From NCBI GenBank assembly GCA_035533335.1, contig DATLUC010000132.1, positions 1 to 52,530 of the forward strand: DNA of 52,530 bases, written 5' to 3'. The position numbers and the translations under genes are program-made. Origin of the DNA: DATKSS01 sp035533335 (GTDB lineage: Bacteria; Chloroflexota; Dormibacteria; Dormibacterales; Dormibacteraceae). This document shows, in pieces, positions 24,716-33,244 of this stretch. The notes beneath the pieces were generated by a model. It was not told where the DNA came from, did no database searches, and saw nothing but the letters and a program-made list of their open reading frames with translations. Numbering within the stretch: position 1 is the first letter of the stretch; every line of letters begins with the position of its first letter.

Positions 24716-27133
24716 CTAGGAGCGGATGCGGGAGCCCGCCGGGTCGTAGAGGGGATCTTTGGCCACCCGCCCCCGCGCCCAGGTTCCGAAGATGTCGACC
24801 TCGACCGCCTCGCCGACGGGCGTGGCGGCGGGCACGAAGGCGTACGCGATCGAGGCGGCGATCGTGTACCCGTAGCCCCCGCTGGTCACCCGCCCGACGA
24901 TCTGGTCGCCGATCCGCACCGGCTCTGAGCCGAGTGCGACCGCGCGCGGGTCGTCCAGCACCAGGCAGGCGAGCCTGGCCTCGGCCGGCTTCTTCGCGAG
25001 CTCGACCAGGGCTGAACGCCCGATGAAGTCGCCCTTGTCGAGCTTGACGCAGAAACCGAGACCAGCCTGATAGGGGTCTGACTCGGGCCCGATGTCGGCG
25101 CCCCAGACCCGGTAGCCCTTCTCGAGCCGCAGCGAATCCACCGCCTTGTACCCCCCGGGGACCAGGTCCTTGTCGTGGCCGGCCTCCCAGATCGCGTCCC
25201 ACAGCCGCAGGCCGAACTCGGACGGGCAGTAGAGCTCCCAGCCGAGCTCGCCGACGTAAGTGACCCGCAGCGCGAGACAGGGCACGGATCCGACCGCCAG
25301 CTGGCGCGCGGTCATGAACGGGAAGGCGGAGTTGCCGACGTCGGTGGTGGTGAGGGCCTGGAGGATGTCCCGCGATCGGGGCCCCCACAGGCCGACACAC
25401 GCATAGGCCGATGTGACGTCCTCGACGAAGACCGATCCATCCTCGGGCGCGTGGTCGCGCACCCAGGCCAGGTCGTGCTGGCCGAACGCGGTGCCGGTGA
25501 TGATGCGGAAGCGGTCCTCGGCGAGCCGGGTGACCGTGAAGTCGCACTCGATGCCTCCGCCCTCGTTGAGCATCTGTGTGTAGGTCAGCGAGCCGACGGC
25601 CCGGGCGACGCGGTTGTCGGAAAGAGTCTCGAGGAACTCGGCGGCGCGCCGGCCGCGGACCTCGATCTTCGCAAACGACGTGAAGTCGAACACCGCCGCC
25701 GTCTCACGACACGCCTGGTGCTCGACCCCGATGGCGGGAGACCACAAGCGGCCCGCCCAGCCTCGTGGGCGCAGTGCCTGGTCGCCGCGCGTCCCGTTGG
25801 GCTCGAACCAGTTGGCGCGCTCCCAGCCCGACTTCTCGCCGAACGCCGCGCCGAGGTCCGACAACCGGGAGTAGATGGGCGAGAGGCGAAGTGGGCGGCC
25901 GGCCGCCCGCTCGTGGCCGGGGTACTTGACGTCGTAGTAGGTCGAGTAGACCTCGCGCGTGCGCTCGAGCGTGTAGTCGCGGCTGGTGTACTGCCGGCCG
26001 AACCGCCTGGAATCCATCTCCCACGTGTCCAGGCTCGGCCTCCCGTCGACGATCCACTCGGCGACCAGCCTTCCCATCCCGCCCGCTCCGGCCAGGCCGT
26101 GGGCGCAGAACCCCGCCGCGACCCAAAAGCCTCGGACCTCGCTCGGGCCGACGATGAACTCGCCGTCCGGCGTGAACGCCTCCGGCCCGTTGACCAGCCG
26201 CACGACTTCCGCGTCCTTGATCGACGGCGTGCGCACGATCGCGTTGGCCATCAGGGGCTCGAAACGGTCCCAGTCAGGCTCGAGCAGCCGGCCGTTGAAA
26301 TCGGCGGGGATCCCGTCCAGGCTCCACGGCGCCGGATCGCGCTCGTAGCCGCCCATGATCAGGCCGCCCGATTCCGGCCGGTAGTAGACGAGCAGCGACG
26401 GATCGCGCATGGTCGGCATGTCCAGCGGCAGGCCGGTCGGCCTGGTGATCAGGTACTCGTGGGCCATCGGGATCAGGGGCACGTTGACGCCGGCCATGCG
26501 GCCGATCTCGGGCGCGAAAATGCCGCCGGCGTTGATCACCAGCTCGGTCGTGATGTCGCCCTTGTCGGTGGCCACGCGGCGCACGTGGCCGCGGGCGACG
26601 TCGATCGCGGTGACGCGGGTGTCCTCGCAGATCTCAGCCCCCCGCCGGCGAGCCCCCTCGACCAACGCGAAGGTCAGCTGGCTCGGGTCGATGTAGCCGT
26701 CCGTCGGCAGGTAGGCGGCGCCGAGCACGCCGTCGGTGGTCATGGGCGGGAACATGCGCTGAGCGTCGTGCGCCGACACCAGCTCCAGCGGGAGACCGAA
26801 AGTCTTGGCCCAGGCCGCCTGGCGCGTGAGCTCTTCCATGCGCTCCTGACTGGACGCCAGCCGCAGCGATCCGACCTCGTGCCATCCGGTCTCCAGGCCG
26901 ACCTCGTAGCTGAGCGTCCGGTACAGCTCGACGGAGTTCATCATCATCCGGGTCAGGCTGAGCGAGCCGCGCAGCTGGCCGACCAGGCCTGCGGAGTGGA
27001 AGGTAGAACCGCTGGTCACGCGCGAGCGCTCGACCAGCATCGTGTCGGTCCAGCCGAGCCTTGTCAGCCAGTAAAGGATGGCAGCGCCGCCGACGCCGCC
27101 CCCGATCACGACCGCGCGCGCGTGGGATCTCAA
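24716..27133 (-). CDS. FAD-dependent dehydrogenase with aminomethyltransferase (GcvT) half, dimethylglycine/sarcosine type
   Basis: 805 residues. The N-terminal half is a DAO-type flavoprotein (AVVIGGGVGGAAILYWLTRLGW, TFHSAGLVGQLRG, the usual His near covalent FAD). Then follow the FAO_M linker and GcvT folate-binding domains (ECDFTVTRLAEDRFRIITGTA, GELGWELYCPSEFGLRLWDAIWEAG, C-terminal VGRVTSGGYGYTIAASIAYAFVP). This is the layout and length of dimethylglycine or sarcosine dehydrogenase. It should demethylate an N-methyl amine and pass the one-carbon unit to tetrahydrofolate. Its convergent partner is the kinase-like gene. Confidence 0.88.
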   Translation of the reverse strand: MRSHARAVVIGGGVGGAAILYWLTRLGWTDTMLVERSRVTSGSTFHSAGLVGQLRGSLSLTRMMMNSVELYRTLSYEVGLETGWHEVGSLRLASSQERMEELTRQAAWAKTFGLPLELVSAHDAQRMFPPMTTDGVLGAAYLPTDGYIDPSQLTFALVEGARRRGAEICEDTRVTAIDVARGHVRRVATDKGDITTELVINAGGIFAPEIGRMAGVNVPLIPMAHEYLITRPTGLPLDMPTMRDPSLLVYYRPESGGLIMGGYERDPAPWSLDGIPADFNGRLLEPDWDRFEPLMANAIVRTPSIKDAEVVRLVNGPEAFTPDGEFIVGPSEVRGFWVAAGFCAHGLAGAGGMGRLVAEWIVDGRPSLDTWEMDSRRFGRQYTSRDYTLERTREVYSTYYDVKYPGHERAAGRPLRLSPIYSRLSDLGAAFGEKSGWERANWFEPNGTRGDQALRPRGWAGRLWSPAIGVEHQACRETAAVFDFTSFAKIEVRGRRAAEFLETLSDNRVARAVGSLTYTQMLNEGGGIECDFTVTRLAEDRFRIITGTAFGQHDLAWVRDHAPEDGSVFVEDVTSAYACVGLWGPRSRDILQALTTTDVGNSAFPFMTARQLAVGSVPCLALRVTYVGELGWELYCPSEFGLRLWDAIWEAGHDKDLVPGGYKAVDSLRLEKGYRVWGADIGPESDPYQAGLGFCVKLDKGDFIGRSALVELAKKPAEARLACLVLDDPRAVALGSEPVRIGDQIVGRVTSGGYGYTIAASIAYAFVPAATPVGEAVEVDIFGTWARGRVAKDPLYDPAGSRIRS

Positions 27134-27156
27134 GGTGGTGTCAAGTGTGAGAGGTG

Positions 27157-27182
27157 CGGGGGCCGGACGTGGCCGGCCCCCG
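27157..27182 (-). terminator. Hairpin terminator after the permease
   Basis: CGGGGGCCGG and CCGGCCCCCG pair over 10 bp with a six-base loop (ACGTGG), ten bases past the permease stop. A strong GC hairpin, with a poor T-run. Confidence 0.55.
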
Positions 27183-27191
27183 GTCGAGACC

Positions 27192-28733
27192 TTAGACGGC
27201 GGGTGTTTCGGCGGGCGCGACGGCCTTTGTCTCAGGCGCGTTGCGCTGTGCGACCACGTAGTAGATCACGCCGACAAGCAAGATCAACCCGAGGGTGAAC
27301 TCGAAGACGGGGATGCTGCCAATCGGGCCGCCGATAGTGACGTTCGGCAAGGCGCTCAGCGGAGGGTTCTGGCCCCCTACGGCCGCGTTGCGCGGCCACA
27401 GGAAATTGATCTCCATGCTGATGCCCCACACCAGCGCAAGGATGTTGACGATCATGCCCCAGCCGCCCAACTTGAAGGGCGTGCTCTCCGTCGGCCAGCC
27501 GCGGAAGCGGGCGAAGAGGATGGCGAGGTTGCCCAAGATGTACGCGAGGTAGATCATCCCGGTCGCGCCGATCGCGATCGTGCCGGCGCCCGCGTAGTAG
27601 ATGAGAGGTAGACCGGCCAGCACGCCGATCACAATGCAGGTGCCGATCGGAGTGTGCAGGGTTGAGTGGACGTTGTTGTAGACCTTCGCCAGTGGGAGCT
27701 TGCCGTCGCGCCCCATCCCGAACGCGAGCCGGATGGTTGCCGTCTGGATGGCGAGGCAGCAAACGTAAATGGCCGCGAAGACCACGAACAGGTAGAGGTT
27801 GGCCGCCCAGCCCGGGAAGTTCGATTCGATGATCGTCACGAGTGGGAACGGGTACTTGCCGGCGGCGGTGTCGGACACGAACTTGCTCATGTCGCCAGGG
27901 ATGGCGATGATCACCGCGAACAGGAAGATCGCACCGATGACCGCGGCTCCCACGATGGACGCCAGGACCGCCCGTGGCGCCTCGCGCCTCGGGTTCTTGG
28001 TCTCCTCAGCCAGGGTGCTTGCCGTGTCGAAGCCGTAGATCACGAACAGGGACATGAACATGGCGGCAAGGAACGTCCCGGCCTGGTTCGAGAAGCCAGA
28101 GCCCAGTGCGCTGAAGTCGCCGAAGACTGACACCGACTGGCGGTGATAGAAGAGCAGCAGGACGAGGGCGAAAACGACCATGCCGAGGATTTCGAATACG
28201 ACGCCCGTGTTGTTGACGAAGGCAACGATCCTCACCCCGAAGATGCTCAGCAGGGTGGTGCTCAGGAGCACGACCGCGGCCGTGTTGCGCTGGGCGTCCG
28301 GGTCGTTGGGAATGTTGATGCCCAGGTTGTTCAGCAGCGGGATCAGCACGAGTGGAACTGTCGCCACGACCGCCGCGACAGTGAGCACTCCGGCGAACAG
28401 ATAGATCCATCCGCTGAACCAGGAGTAGTGCCGGTTGGATAGGTACTTGGTCCACTGGTAAACGGAGCCCGCGACCGGGAAGTGGGAGCTCACCTCGGCG
28501 AAGTTCAGACCCACGAGCAGCTGCCCGACCACGACGATGGGCCAGCTCCAGAAGAACGCTGGACCGGCCAGCCCAATCCCAAGGATGAAGAGCGTGAAGA
28601 TGCCTGTCGACGGTGAGATGTATGAGAACGCGACGGCGAAGCTCGAATAGACGCCGAGGGCGCGCCTCAGCTCCTGCGGATGGCCGAACCGCGCCAGGTC
28701 GCGGACATCCGCGTGGTGGGCATGGTCTTCCAA
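27192..28733 (-). CDS. Amino-acid/polyamine permease (APC superfamily)
   Basis: 513 residues starting at TTG 28733 with GGGGAGGAAGGAG before it. About 12 hydrophobic helices; the first carries the APC motif with the unwound GIFTLFILGIGLAGP segment. GFDTASTLAEETKNPRREAPRAVL is the conserved loop after helix 6. It most resembles GABA/amino-acid permeases of the BAT1/UgaP type (PSTGIF). Its place beside the polyamine/GABA genes suggests GABA or a related amine. It has its own promoter upstream. Confidence 0.85.
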   Translation of the reverse strand: MEDHAHHADVRDLARFGHPQELRRALGVYSSFAVAFSYISPSTGIFTLFILGIGLAGPAFFWSWPIVVVGQLLVGLNFAEVSSHFPVAGSVYQWTKYLSNRHYSWFSGWIYLFAGVLTVAAVVATVPLVLIPLLNNLGINIPNDPDAQRNTAAVVLLSTTLLSIFGVRIVAFVNNTGVVFEILGMVVFALVLLLFYHRQSVSVFGDFSALGSGFSNQAGTFLAAMFMSLFVIYGFDTASTLAEETKNPRREAPRAVLASIVGAAVIGAIFLFAVIIAIPGDMSKFVSDTAAGKYPFPLVTIIESNFPGWAANLYLFVVFAAIYVCCLAIQTATIRLAFGMGRDGKLPLAKVYNNVHSTLHTPIGTCIVIGVLAGLPLIYYAGAGTIAIGATGMIYLAYILGNLAILFARFRGWPTESTPFKLGGWGMIVNILALVWGISMEINFLWPRNAAVGGQNPPLSALPNVTIGGPIGSIPVFEFTLGLILLVGVIYYVVAQRNAPETKAVAPAETPAV

Positions 28734-28766
28734 CTCCTTCCTCCCCTAAAAAGAACAGGCCTTCTG

Positions 28767-28824
28767 GTTGCGCCGGAACCTATCACCCGAAGTTGCAGGC
28801 GTCAACGATTGCGCGTGGCGCAAC
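28767..28824. promoter_or_regulatory. GTTGCGCC/GGCGCAAC inverted pair flanking the promoter
   Basis: GTTGCGCC at 28767-28774 and its exact complement GGCGCAAC at 28817-28824 lie 50 bases apart, centre to centre, one over the start of transcription and one upstream of the -35. This is the arrangement of two operators for one dimeric regulator. Confidence 0.45.
28777..28805 (-). promoter_or_regulatory. Sigma-70-type promoter of the permease
   Basis: On the minus strand TTGACG (28800-28805) and TAGGTT (28777-28782) are separated by exactly 17 bases. The match to the -35/-10 consensus is good, and the position is about 44 bases before the start codon. Confidence 0.6.
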
Positions 28825-28832
28825 AAGCCTAT

Positions 28833-28859
28833 GAGCCGGCGGGAGCGACCCGCCGGCTC
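28833..28859 (-). terminator. Hairpin terminator after YCII gene
   Basis: GAGCCGGCGGG and CCCGCCGGCTC form a perfect 11-bp stem around an AGCGA loop, ten bases beyond the YCII stop codon at 28869. Confidence 0.6.
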
Positions 28860-28868
28860 CGGGAGTTT

Positions 28869-29216
28869 CTACATCTGGACGATGGGTCGGACCTCCACGG
28901 CTCCCGCCGAGGCGGCTGGGCATTTGGCGGCGTAAGCGACCGCCTCCTCCATGTCCTTGGCTTCGACCACGTAAAAGCCGATCACCTGGTCACCGCTGTG
29001 ATTGAAAGGCCCCGAGTCGGCCTTGGTCGCCGAGCTGCGTACGCGGACGGTCTTCGACGTCGGCGACGGCATCACGGGGTCGCCCGACTTGAAGAGCTCG
29101 CGGCCCGAGAGCTCCTCGTAGTACTTGTTGTAGGCGTCGTTCTGCGCGTTGAACGCCGGGCTGCCCGGCGCGGGCATCTTGGCCTCGTCGGCATACAAAA
29201 GATAGAGGTACTTCAC
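28869..29216 (-). CDS. YCII-domain protein (DGPF type)
   Basis: 115 residues from GTG 29216 with AAGGAG five bases before. Pattern: KYLYLLYADEA first strand, helix YNKYYEELSGRELFKSGDPV, then VRVRSSATKADSGPFNHSGDQVIGFYVVEAKDMEEAVAYAAKCPAA, which is the typical DGPF-type core (K-x-DGPF seen here as KADSGPF). Third YCII gene in the window. Upstream (same strand) is the DUF1059 gene, so the two may be co-transcribed. Confidence 0.85.
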   Translation of the reverse strand: MKYLYLLYADEAKMPAPGSPAFNAQNDAYNKYYEELSGRELFKSGDPVMPSPTSKTVRVRSSATKADSGPFNHSGDQVIGFYVVEAKDMEEAVAYAAKCPAASAGAVEVRPIVQM

Positions 29217-29271
29217 GTCGACTCCTTTTCAAATGGAGACACCTCCGGGTGGCTCCAGCTCCGATCGAGGG

Positions 29272-29424
29272 CTAGACGGGCTTCGCCTGGGCCAAGACCT
29301 GCTCGCGGGTCACGCCCTGCATGTGGTGAACCTCGCTGGCGTGTTTCTTGACGCCGTTGACGAGCTCTTCCTCGTCATCGGTCTCCAGGACCCATCCGCA
29401 CTCACATTCGACTCTTTTCTTCAT
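29272..29424 (-). CDS. DUF1059 small protein
   Basis: 50 residues, ATG 29424 with an excellent Shine-Dalgarno (AAGGAGAAGAT immediately before). The chain MKKRVECECGWVLETDDEEE followed by ELVNGVKKHASEVHHMQGVT has the family hallmarks: a CxC pair near the N-terminus and the HASEVHHM helix. DUF1059 proteins are about 50-60 residues, probably metal-binding, with unknown function. Fifty-five bases separate it from the YCII gene on the same strand, which suggests an operon. Confidence 0.85.
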   Translation of the reverse strand: MKKRVECECGWVLETDDEEELVNGVKKHASEVHHMQGVTREQVLAQAKPV

Positions 29425-29487
29425 ATCTTCTCCTTGTGCTGTTCCGGACCAGCGTTAGCATCATGCCCGGAGGGCTTTGGCGATTCT

Positions 29488-30264
29488 TTGGCGTCGATCG
29501 AGGCCGGCAGATCGTTGAGGCTCTATCTCACCGGCGAGGTCCAGGTCGAGAGCGAAGGACGCCTGCTCCGCGAGTCTAAGCTCGGCGGGCCCCAGGGCCG
29601 GTTCGTCCTCGCCTACCTGGCCACGGAGAGGAAGCGCGCGGTCGCACAGTCGGAGCTCGCCGACGCCCTGTGGTCCGGCGCCCCCCCGACCTCGTGGCCC
29701 CTTGCCCTGAGCGCGATCATCAGCAAGCTGCGGTCGCGCCTCGGCGGGATCGGGCTCGACCGGACCCGGATCATCGGCCATGCGTTCGGCTGCTATCAGT
29801 TCACCGCCCCGGCCGACGCGTGGGTGGACGTCGAGGCTGCGCTCGCCGCCGTCGATGTGGCCGAGGGCGGGTTGAACGCAGGCGATCCTGGGGCCGCCTA
29901 CGGCCCTTCGCTGATCGCGACCACGATCCTGCGGCGTCCCTTTCTGCCGGGAGACGCCGGCGCTTGGACCGAGGAGCGGCGCCAGGGGCTGGCGGCCATG
30001 CTGGTCAGGGCCCTGGACTGCAGGGTCGAGGCGCTCCTTGCCAACTCCGAAGTCGAGCTGGCGCTGGCGCATGCGCGCGAGGCGGTTCGGCTGGAGCCTT
30101 TCCGAGAGTCGGGCTACAGGCGGCTGATGCGGGTCCATGCCGGCAAGGGTGACCGCGCGGAGGCGGTCCGCGTGTACGCGGATCTTCGCAGGCTGCTGGC
30201 CGAAGAGCTCGGCGTCGAGCCCTCAGACGAGACGGAGTCGGTCTACCGCGAGGTCGCCCGCTGA
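29488..30264 (+). CDS. SARP/AfsR-like transcriptional regulator (winged helix + BTAD)
   Basis: About 258 residues if started at TTG 29488; another TTG at 29515 matches the usual SARP start (LRLYLTGEVQVE). The N-terminal winged helix (LGGPQGRFVLAYLATERKRAVAQSELADALW, then SAIISKLRSRL) and the C-terminal bacterial transcriptional activation domain with TPR-like helices (EVELALAHAREAVRLEPFRESGYRRLMRVHAGKGDRAEAVRVYADLRRLLAEELGVEPSDET) are complete. There is no ATPase domain. It should bind DNA direct repeats and activate nearby promoters. Targets unknown; it diverges from the DUF1059/YCII pair. Confidence 0.8.
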   Translation: MASIEAGRSLRLYLTGEVQVESEGRLLRESKLGGPQGRFVLAYLATERKRAVAQSELADALWSGAPPTSWPLALSAIISKLRSRLGGIGLDRTRIIGHAFGCYQFTAPADAWVDVEAALAAVDVAEGGLNAGDPGAAYGPSLIATTILRRPFLPGDAGAWTEERRQGLAAMLVRALDCRVEALLANSEVELALAHAREAVRLEPFRESGYRRLMRVHAGKGDRAEAVRVYADLRRLLAEELGVEPSDETESVYREVAR

Positions 30265-30626
30265 AGGGCGGGCAGCCAGCTTTTCGCCACCGAGCCCAGC
30301 CACGCTCCGGTCAGGCCGAGCAGCGTGCCCACGAGCAAGGTCAGCACCACGGGGATGGCGCCCTGGTGGCCGAATCCCATGATCGCCGCCAGGCTGGAGG
30401 CGGCCGGGCCGAGGCCGTAGCGCTCCTGGTCGTAGAGCAGCGGCGCTCCCCAGGCGAGTAGCCCGAGCAGCGCGCCGACGGGGATTGTCACGCGCGCCCG
30501 CCCGGCGAGGACTCCGATGGCCAGCCCCGCGAGGAAGGGCGCCCACCAGGCGAAGAGGACCAGATCGACGGCCCCCAGGGCGACGACGATTATCAGGGTG
30601 ATCCCGAGCGATAGCCTCCGACTCAC
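30243..30626 (-). CDS. Membrane protein coupled to the penicillin-acylase gene
   Basis: 127 residues. Start GTG 30626 overlaps the upstream gene stop (GTGA), which implies translational coupling. Three or four membrane segments (GITLIIVVALGAVDLVLFAWWAPFL, then VTIPVGALLGLLAW, then GAIPVVLTLLVGTLLGLTGAWLG). No family recognised. The 3' end overlaps the convergent SARP gene by 22 bases. Confidence 0.65.
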   Translation of the reverse strand: MSRRLSLGITLIIVVALGAVDLVLFAWWAPFLAGLAIGVLAGRARVTIPVGALLGLLAWGAPLLYDQERYGLGPAASSLAAIMGFGHQGAIPVVLTLLVGTLLGLTGAWLGSVAKSWLPALQRATSR

Positions 30627-33184
30627 GGCTGCAGGCTCCACTTGAACGTTCCCTTCGCCGCGGAGGCCTGGTCTGCGGTCAGCATGGGCGCGTAGAGGCC
30701 GCTCCACCATGTGTCGACCCGGTTGGTGTACCAGGCGGACGCGGGGTTCTCGCTCTGACCGCCGGGGTAGATCCCGCTGAAGGTGCCGGTCCCCCAGTCG
30801 ACCACCATTCTCCAGCTCGGACCGTGAGTGGACGGGTTGCCGCCTGAGGCTAGCGGCGTGTTGGCGTCGCCACGGTCGGCCCGCGGGCCGTAGCTCAGGC
30901 CGCTGACCTGGGCCAGGTTCTCCAGCTCACGCGTGTGGACCCGCCCCCAGGGCCAGGAGCTCGGGGTGGAACCGAGGCTCTTGGTGAGGGTCCCGACGGT
31001 GGCGTGAAAAGCCTTGAGCATCACGTCGGCGGCGGTGCGCACCCCGTTTCCCGGCGAGCTGAACGCCCGGTTGGCGGTATCGCCCAGGGTCCACGCCTCG
31101 AGGTCTTGGCCGAGCGCATCGTCCACCTCCGTGCGATCGATCGAGACGGCGCGCGACTTCCACCAGGGGTCGAACGTCTCGCTGAGGTAGGACTGCCAGA
31201 AGGTCGACCAGATCGTCGCCGCGGCGGAGCTGGTGTCCATGCGGTAGTCCCATTTGGCGAGGAGGTCCCGCGCCGCCGATTCGGATGGGCTCAGCTGCTC
31301 GCCGGCCAGCGCCTGCACCAGCACCGGCACGATCTCCGAGGCCAGGAAATCGCGCGTATCGGTCTGCAGACCCATCATGTCGGCGGCGCTCATCTTGCCG
31401 CCGTTGGCGGTGCCGAGGCTCAGGACGCGGTGGATCTCGTTGGCGCGGTAGCCCGGATCGAAGAAGTTCGAGGCGGTGCCGATGTAGTACGGGTAGTCGC
31501 TAGTCACCTGGCGCTGGTTGGCGGACCAGATGATGCCGGCCGGCGGGTCGTAGACCTGGGGGATCGCGTCGTAGGGCACGGTTCCGGTGACGTCGTCCTC
31601 GCCCGTCCCGGGCATGGGCAGCCAGGGCTGGCCGGCCGCGACCAGGGGGAAGTAGCCCGCCGAGATGAGCCCGATGTTGCCCAGGTCGTCCGCGTACACG
31701 AAGTTGTGGGTCGGGGAGTGCCAGTCGCGGAGCGCGTCGCGAAACTGCTGCCAGTTGGAAGCCTGTCCGACCCGCAGCAGTGCGTCGAGGTCCTGCGAGG
31801 GAAGGTTGCCCGCCCACCAGACCGAGGTGGTCTGCCCACGCTGGGTGATGACCGGGCCGTGCACGCTGAGCTTGACGGTGAGGTGCTCGGTAGCGCCGCC
31901 CAGCACCGGGATGTCATAGGCGACCGTTTTGTAAGGCTGCCAGGAGCCCTTCCAGAGGTACTGGTTGGGATGCGCCGCGTCCTCGTGCTCCAGGTAGTAG
32001 AAGGTCTGCTGGTCCTGGGCGTCGGTCAGGCTCCACGCGATGTGCTGGTTGTGGCCGATCAGCACGATCGGGGTGCCGGGGATGCTTACACCGCTCGCGT
32101 GGTAGCCCGGGGAATCCATGGAGAGCTGGAACCAGATCGACGGCAGGGTGAGGTGAAGGTGCGGGTCGCCGGCCAGCAGCGCTCCGCCGCTGGCGCTCTT
32201 CGATCCTGCCACCGCCCAGTTGTTGCTGGCGCCTCCTGTGGCGATGAGGCCTGGCGGAAGGGCGGCCAGGCGCTGGTACAGCGCCGCGGCGGTGGCGGCC
32301 ACGGAGTCGCTCACCTGGCTCATGGACTCGATCGGGGCGGTGGTCGCGGCCCCGTAAGGCCCGGGGTCGTAAGGCGACTGTGCGTTGGGCGGCAGGACCG
32401 GGAACCACTCCGACGTCAGGTCGGCGCCCAGGGACTTGTCGAGCTGGGCGATCACCAGCGGCGTGTCGGTGAAGTTCAGCGTCTGGGTCATGTCGCCCTT
32501 CACGATCAGGGTGTCGATGGGCGTCCAGGGCGCGGGCTGATAGCCGAGGAGCGTGAACATCGCATCCAGCTGGTGGGTCGACTCGGCCTCCGAGATGCGA
32601 TCGTTGACGCCCTCCGCGTATGCGATCAGAGCGTCGCGCGAGGGATCGCTCGAGGTGAGCTGGCTCCACTCCAGCTTGGCGGTCCGCAGCAGGCCGAGCT
32701 GCAGCTCGAAGCGGTCCGAGTCCAGCGCCGCCTTGCCGATCACCTGGGACAGCCTGCCCTCGCCCTGGCGGCGCATGAGGTCCATCTGGAAGAGGCGGAA
32801 GCGCGCGTGCACGTACCCCGTCGCCAGGAATAGGTCGTGGTCGGTCTGCGCGACTATGTGCGCCGTCCCGTCAGTTTCGAAGCTCACATTGACGGGCTGC
32901 TGCAGCCCGGCGAGGTGGAGTGTCTGGTTGCCCACCTGCGCCGCTGCGGCCATCGTCCAGGCGCCGGTGAGCGGGTTGAACGCCGGACCCAGCGCGGGGA
33001 GCGGGCCCGCCCCGAAAAAGGCCGCATAGAGAACCGCGGCCGCAGCGACCAGGGCTGCGACCGCATTGACGGTTCGGCCTGAAGGTCTTGGGCGTCCGAT
33101 CCTGCGGCGGGTCACCACAGCGCCCTGCGACGACGGGGACTTGCCCTTGTGGATCGACGCCTCGACGGCGGGGTCGAGGGTCAT
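30623..33184 (-). CDS. Penicillin acylase-family Ntn hydrolase
   Basis: 853 residues. A single N-terminal membrane helix follows a basic stretch, so the enzyme is anchored or exported. The alpha-chain part has the LHLAGLQQPVNVSFETDGTAHIVAQ start and VHARFRLFQMDLMRRQGEGRLSQVIG. The nucleophile of the beta chain is Ser320 in TGGASNNWAVAG, with LLAGDPHL downstream. As an Ntn hydrolase it should self-cleave to alpha and beta chains and hydrolyse amide bonds; actual substrates of this family include acyl-homoserine lactones as well as penicillins, so the substrate is open. Confidence 0.88.
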   Translation of the reverse strand: MTLDPAVEASIHKGKSPSSQGAVVTRRRIGRPRPSGRTVNAVAALVAAAAVLYAAFFGAGPLPALGPAFNPLTGAWTMAAAAQVGNQTLHLAGLQQPVNVSFETDGTAHIVAQTDHDLFLATGYVHARFRLFQMDLMRRQGEGRLSQVIGKAALDSDRFELQLGLLRTAKLEWSQLTSSDPSRDALIAYAEGVNDRISEAESTHQLDAMFTLLGYQPAPWTPIDTLIVKGDMTQTLNFTDTPLVIAQLDKSLGADLTSEWFPVLPPNAQSPYDPGPYGAATTAPIESMSQVSDSVAATAAALYQRLAALPPGLIATGGASNNWAVAGSKSASGGALLAGDPHLHLTLPSIWFQLSMDSPGYHASGVSIPGTPIVLIGHNQHIAWSLTDAQDQQTFYYLEHEDAAHPNQYLWKGSWQPYKTVAYDIPVLGGATEHLTVKLSVHGPVITQRGQTTSVWWAGNLPSQDLDALLRVGQASNWQQFRDALRDWHSPTHNFVYADDLGNIGLISAGYFPLVAAGQPWLPMPGTGEDDVTGTVPYDAIPQVYDPPAGIIWSANQRQVTSDYPYYIGTASNFFDPGYRANEIHRVLSLGTANGGKMSAADMMGLQTDTRDFLASEIVPVLVQALAGEQLSPSESAARDLLAKWDYRMDTSSAAATIWSTFWQSYLSETFDPWWKSRAVSIDRTEVDDALGQDLEAWTLGDTANRAFSSPGNGVRTAADVMLKAFHATVGTLTKSLGSTPSSWPWGRVHTRELENLAQVSGLSYGPRADRGDANTPLASGGNPSTHGPSWRMVVDWGTGTFSGIYPGGQSENPASAWYTNRVDTWWSGLYAPMLTADQASAAKGTFKWSLQP

Positions 33185-33216
33185 AGGCGGGAATTCTGCG
33201 CCAAGCCGCCCGAAGG

Positions 33217-33242
33217 CAGGGAGAGCCGGATGGCCCTCCCTG
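33217..33242 (-). terminator. Hairpin terminator of the satP-acs operon
   Basis: An 11-bp stem with one mismatch (CAGGGAGAGCC with GGCCCTCCCTG, loop GGAT) begins 2 bases after the acs stop codon. Confidence 0.55.
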
Positions 33243-33244
33243 TT

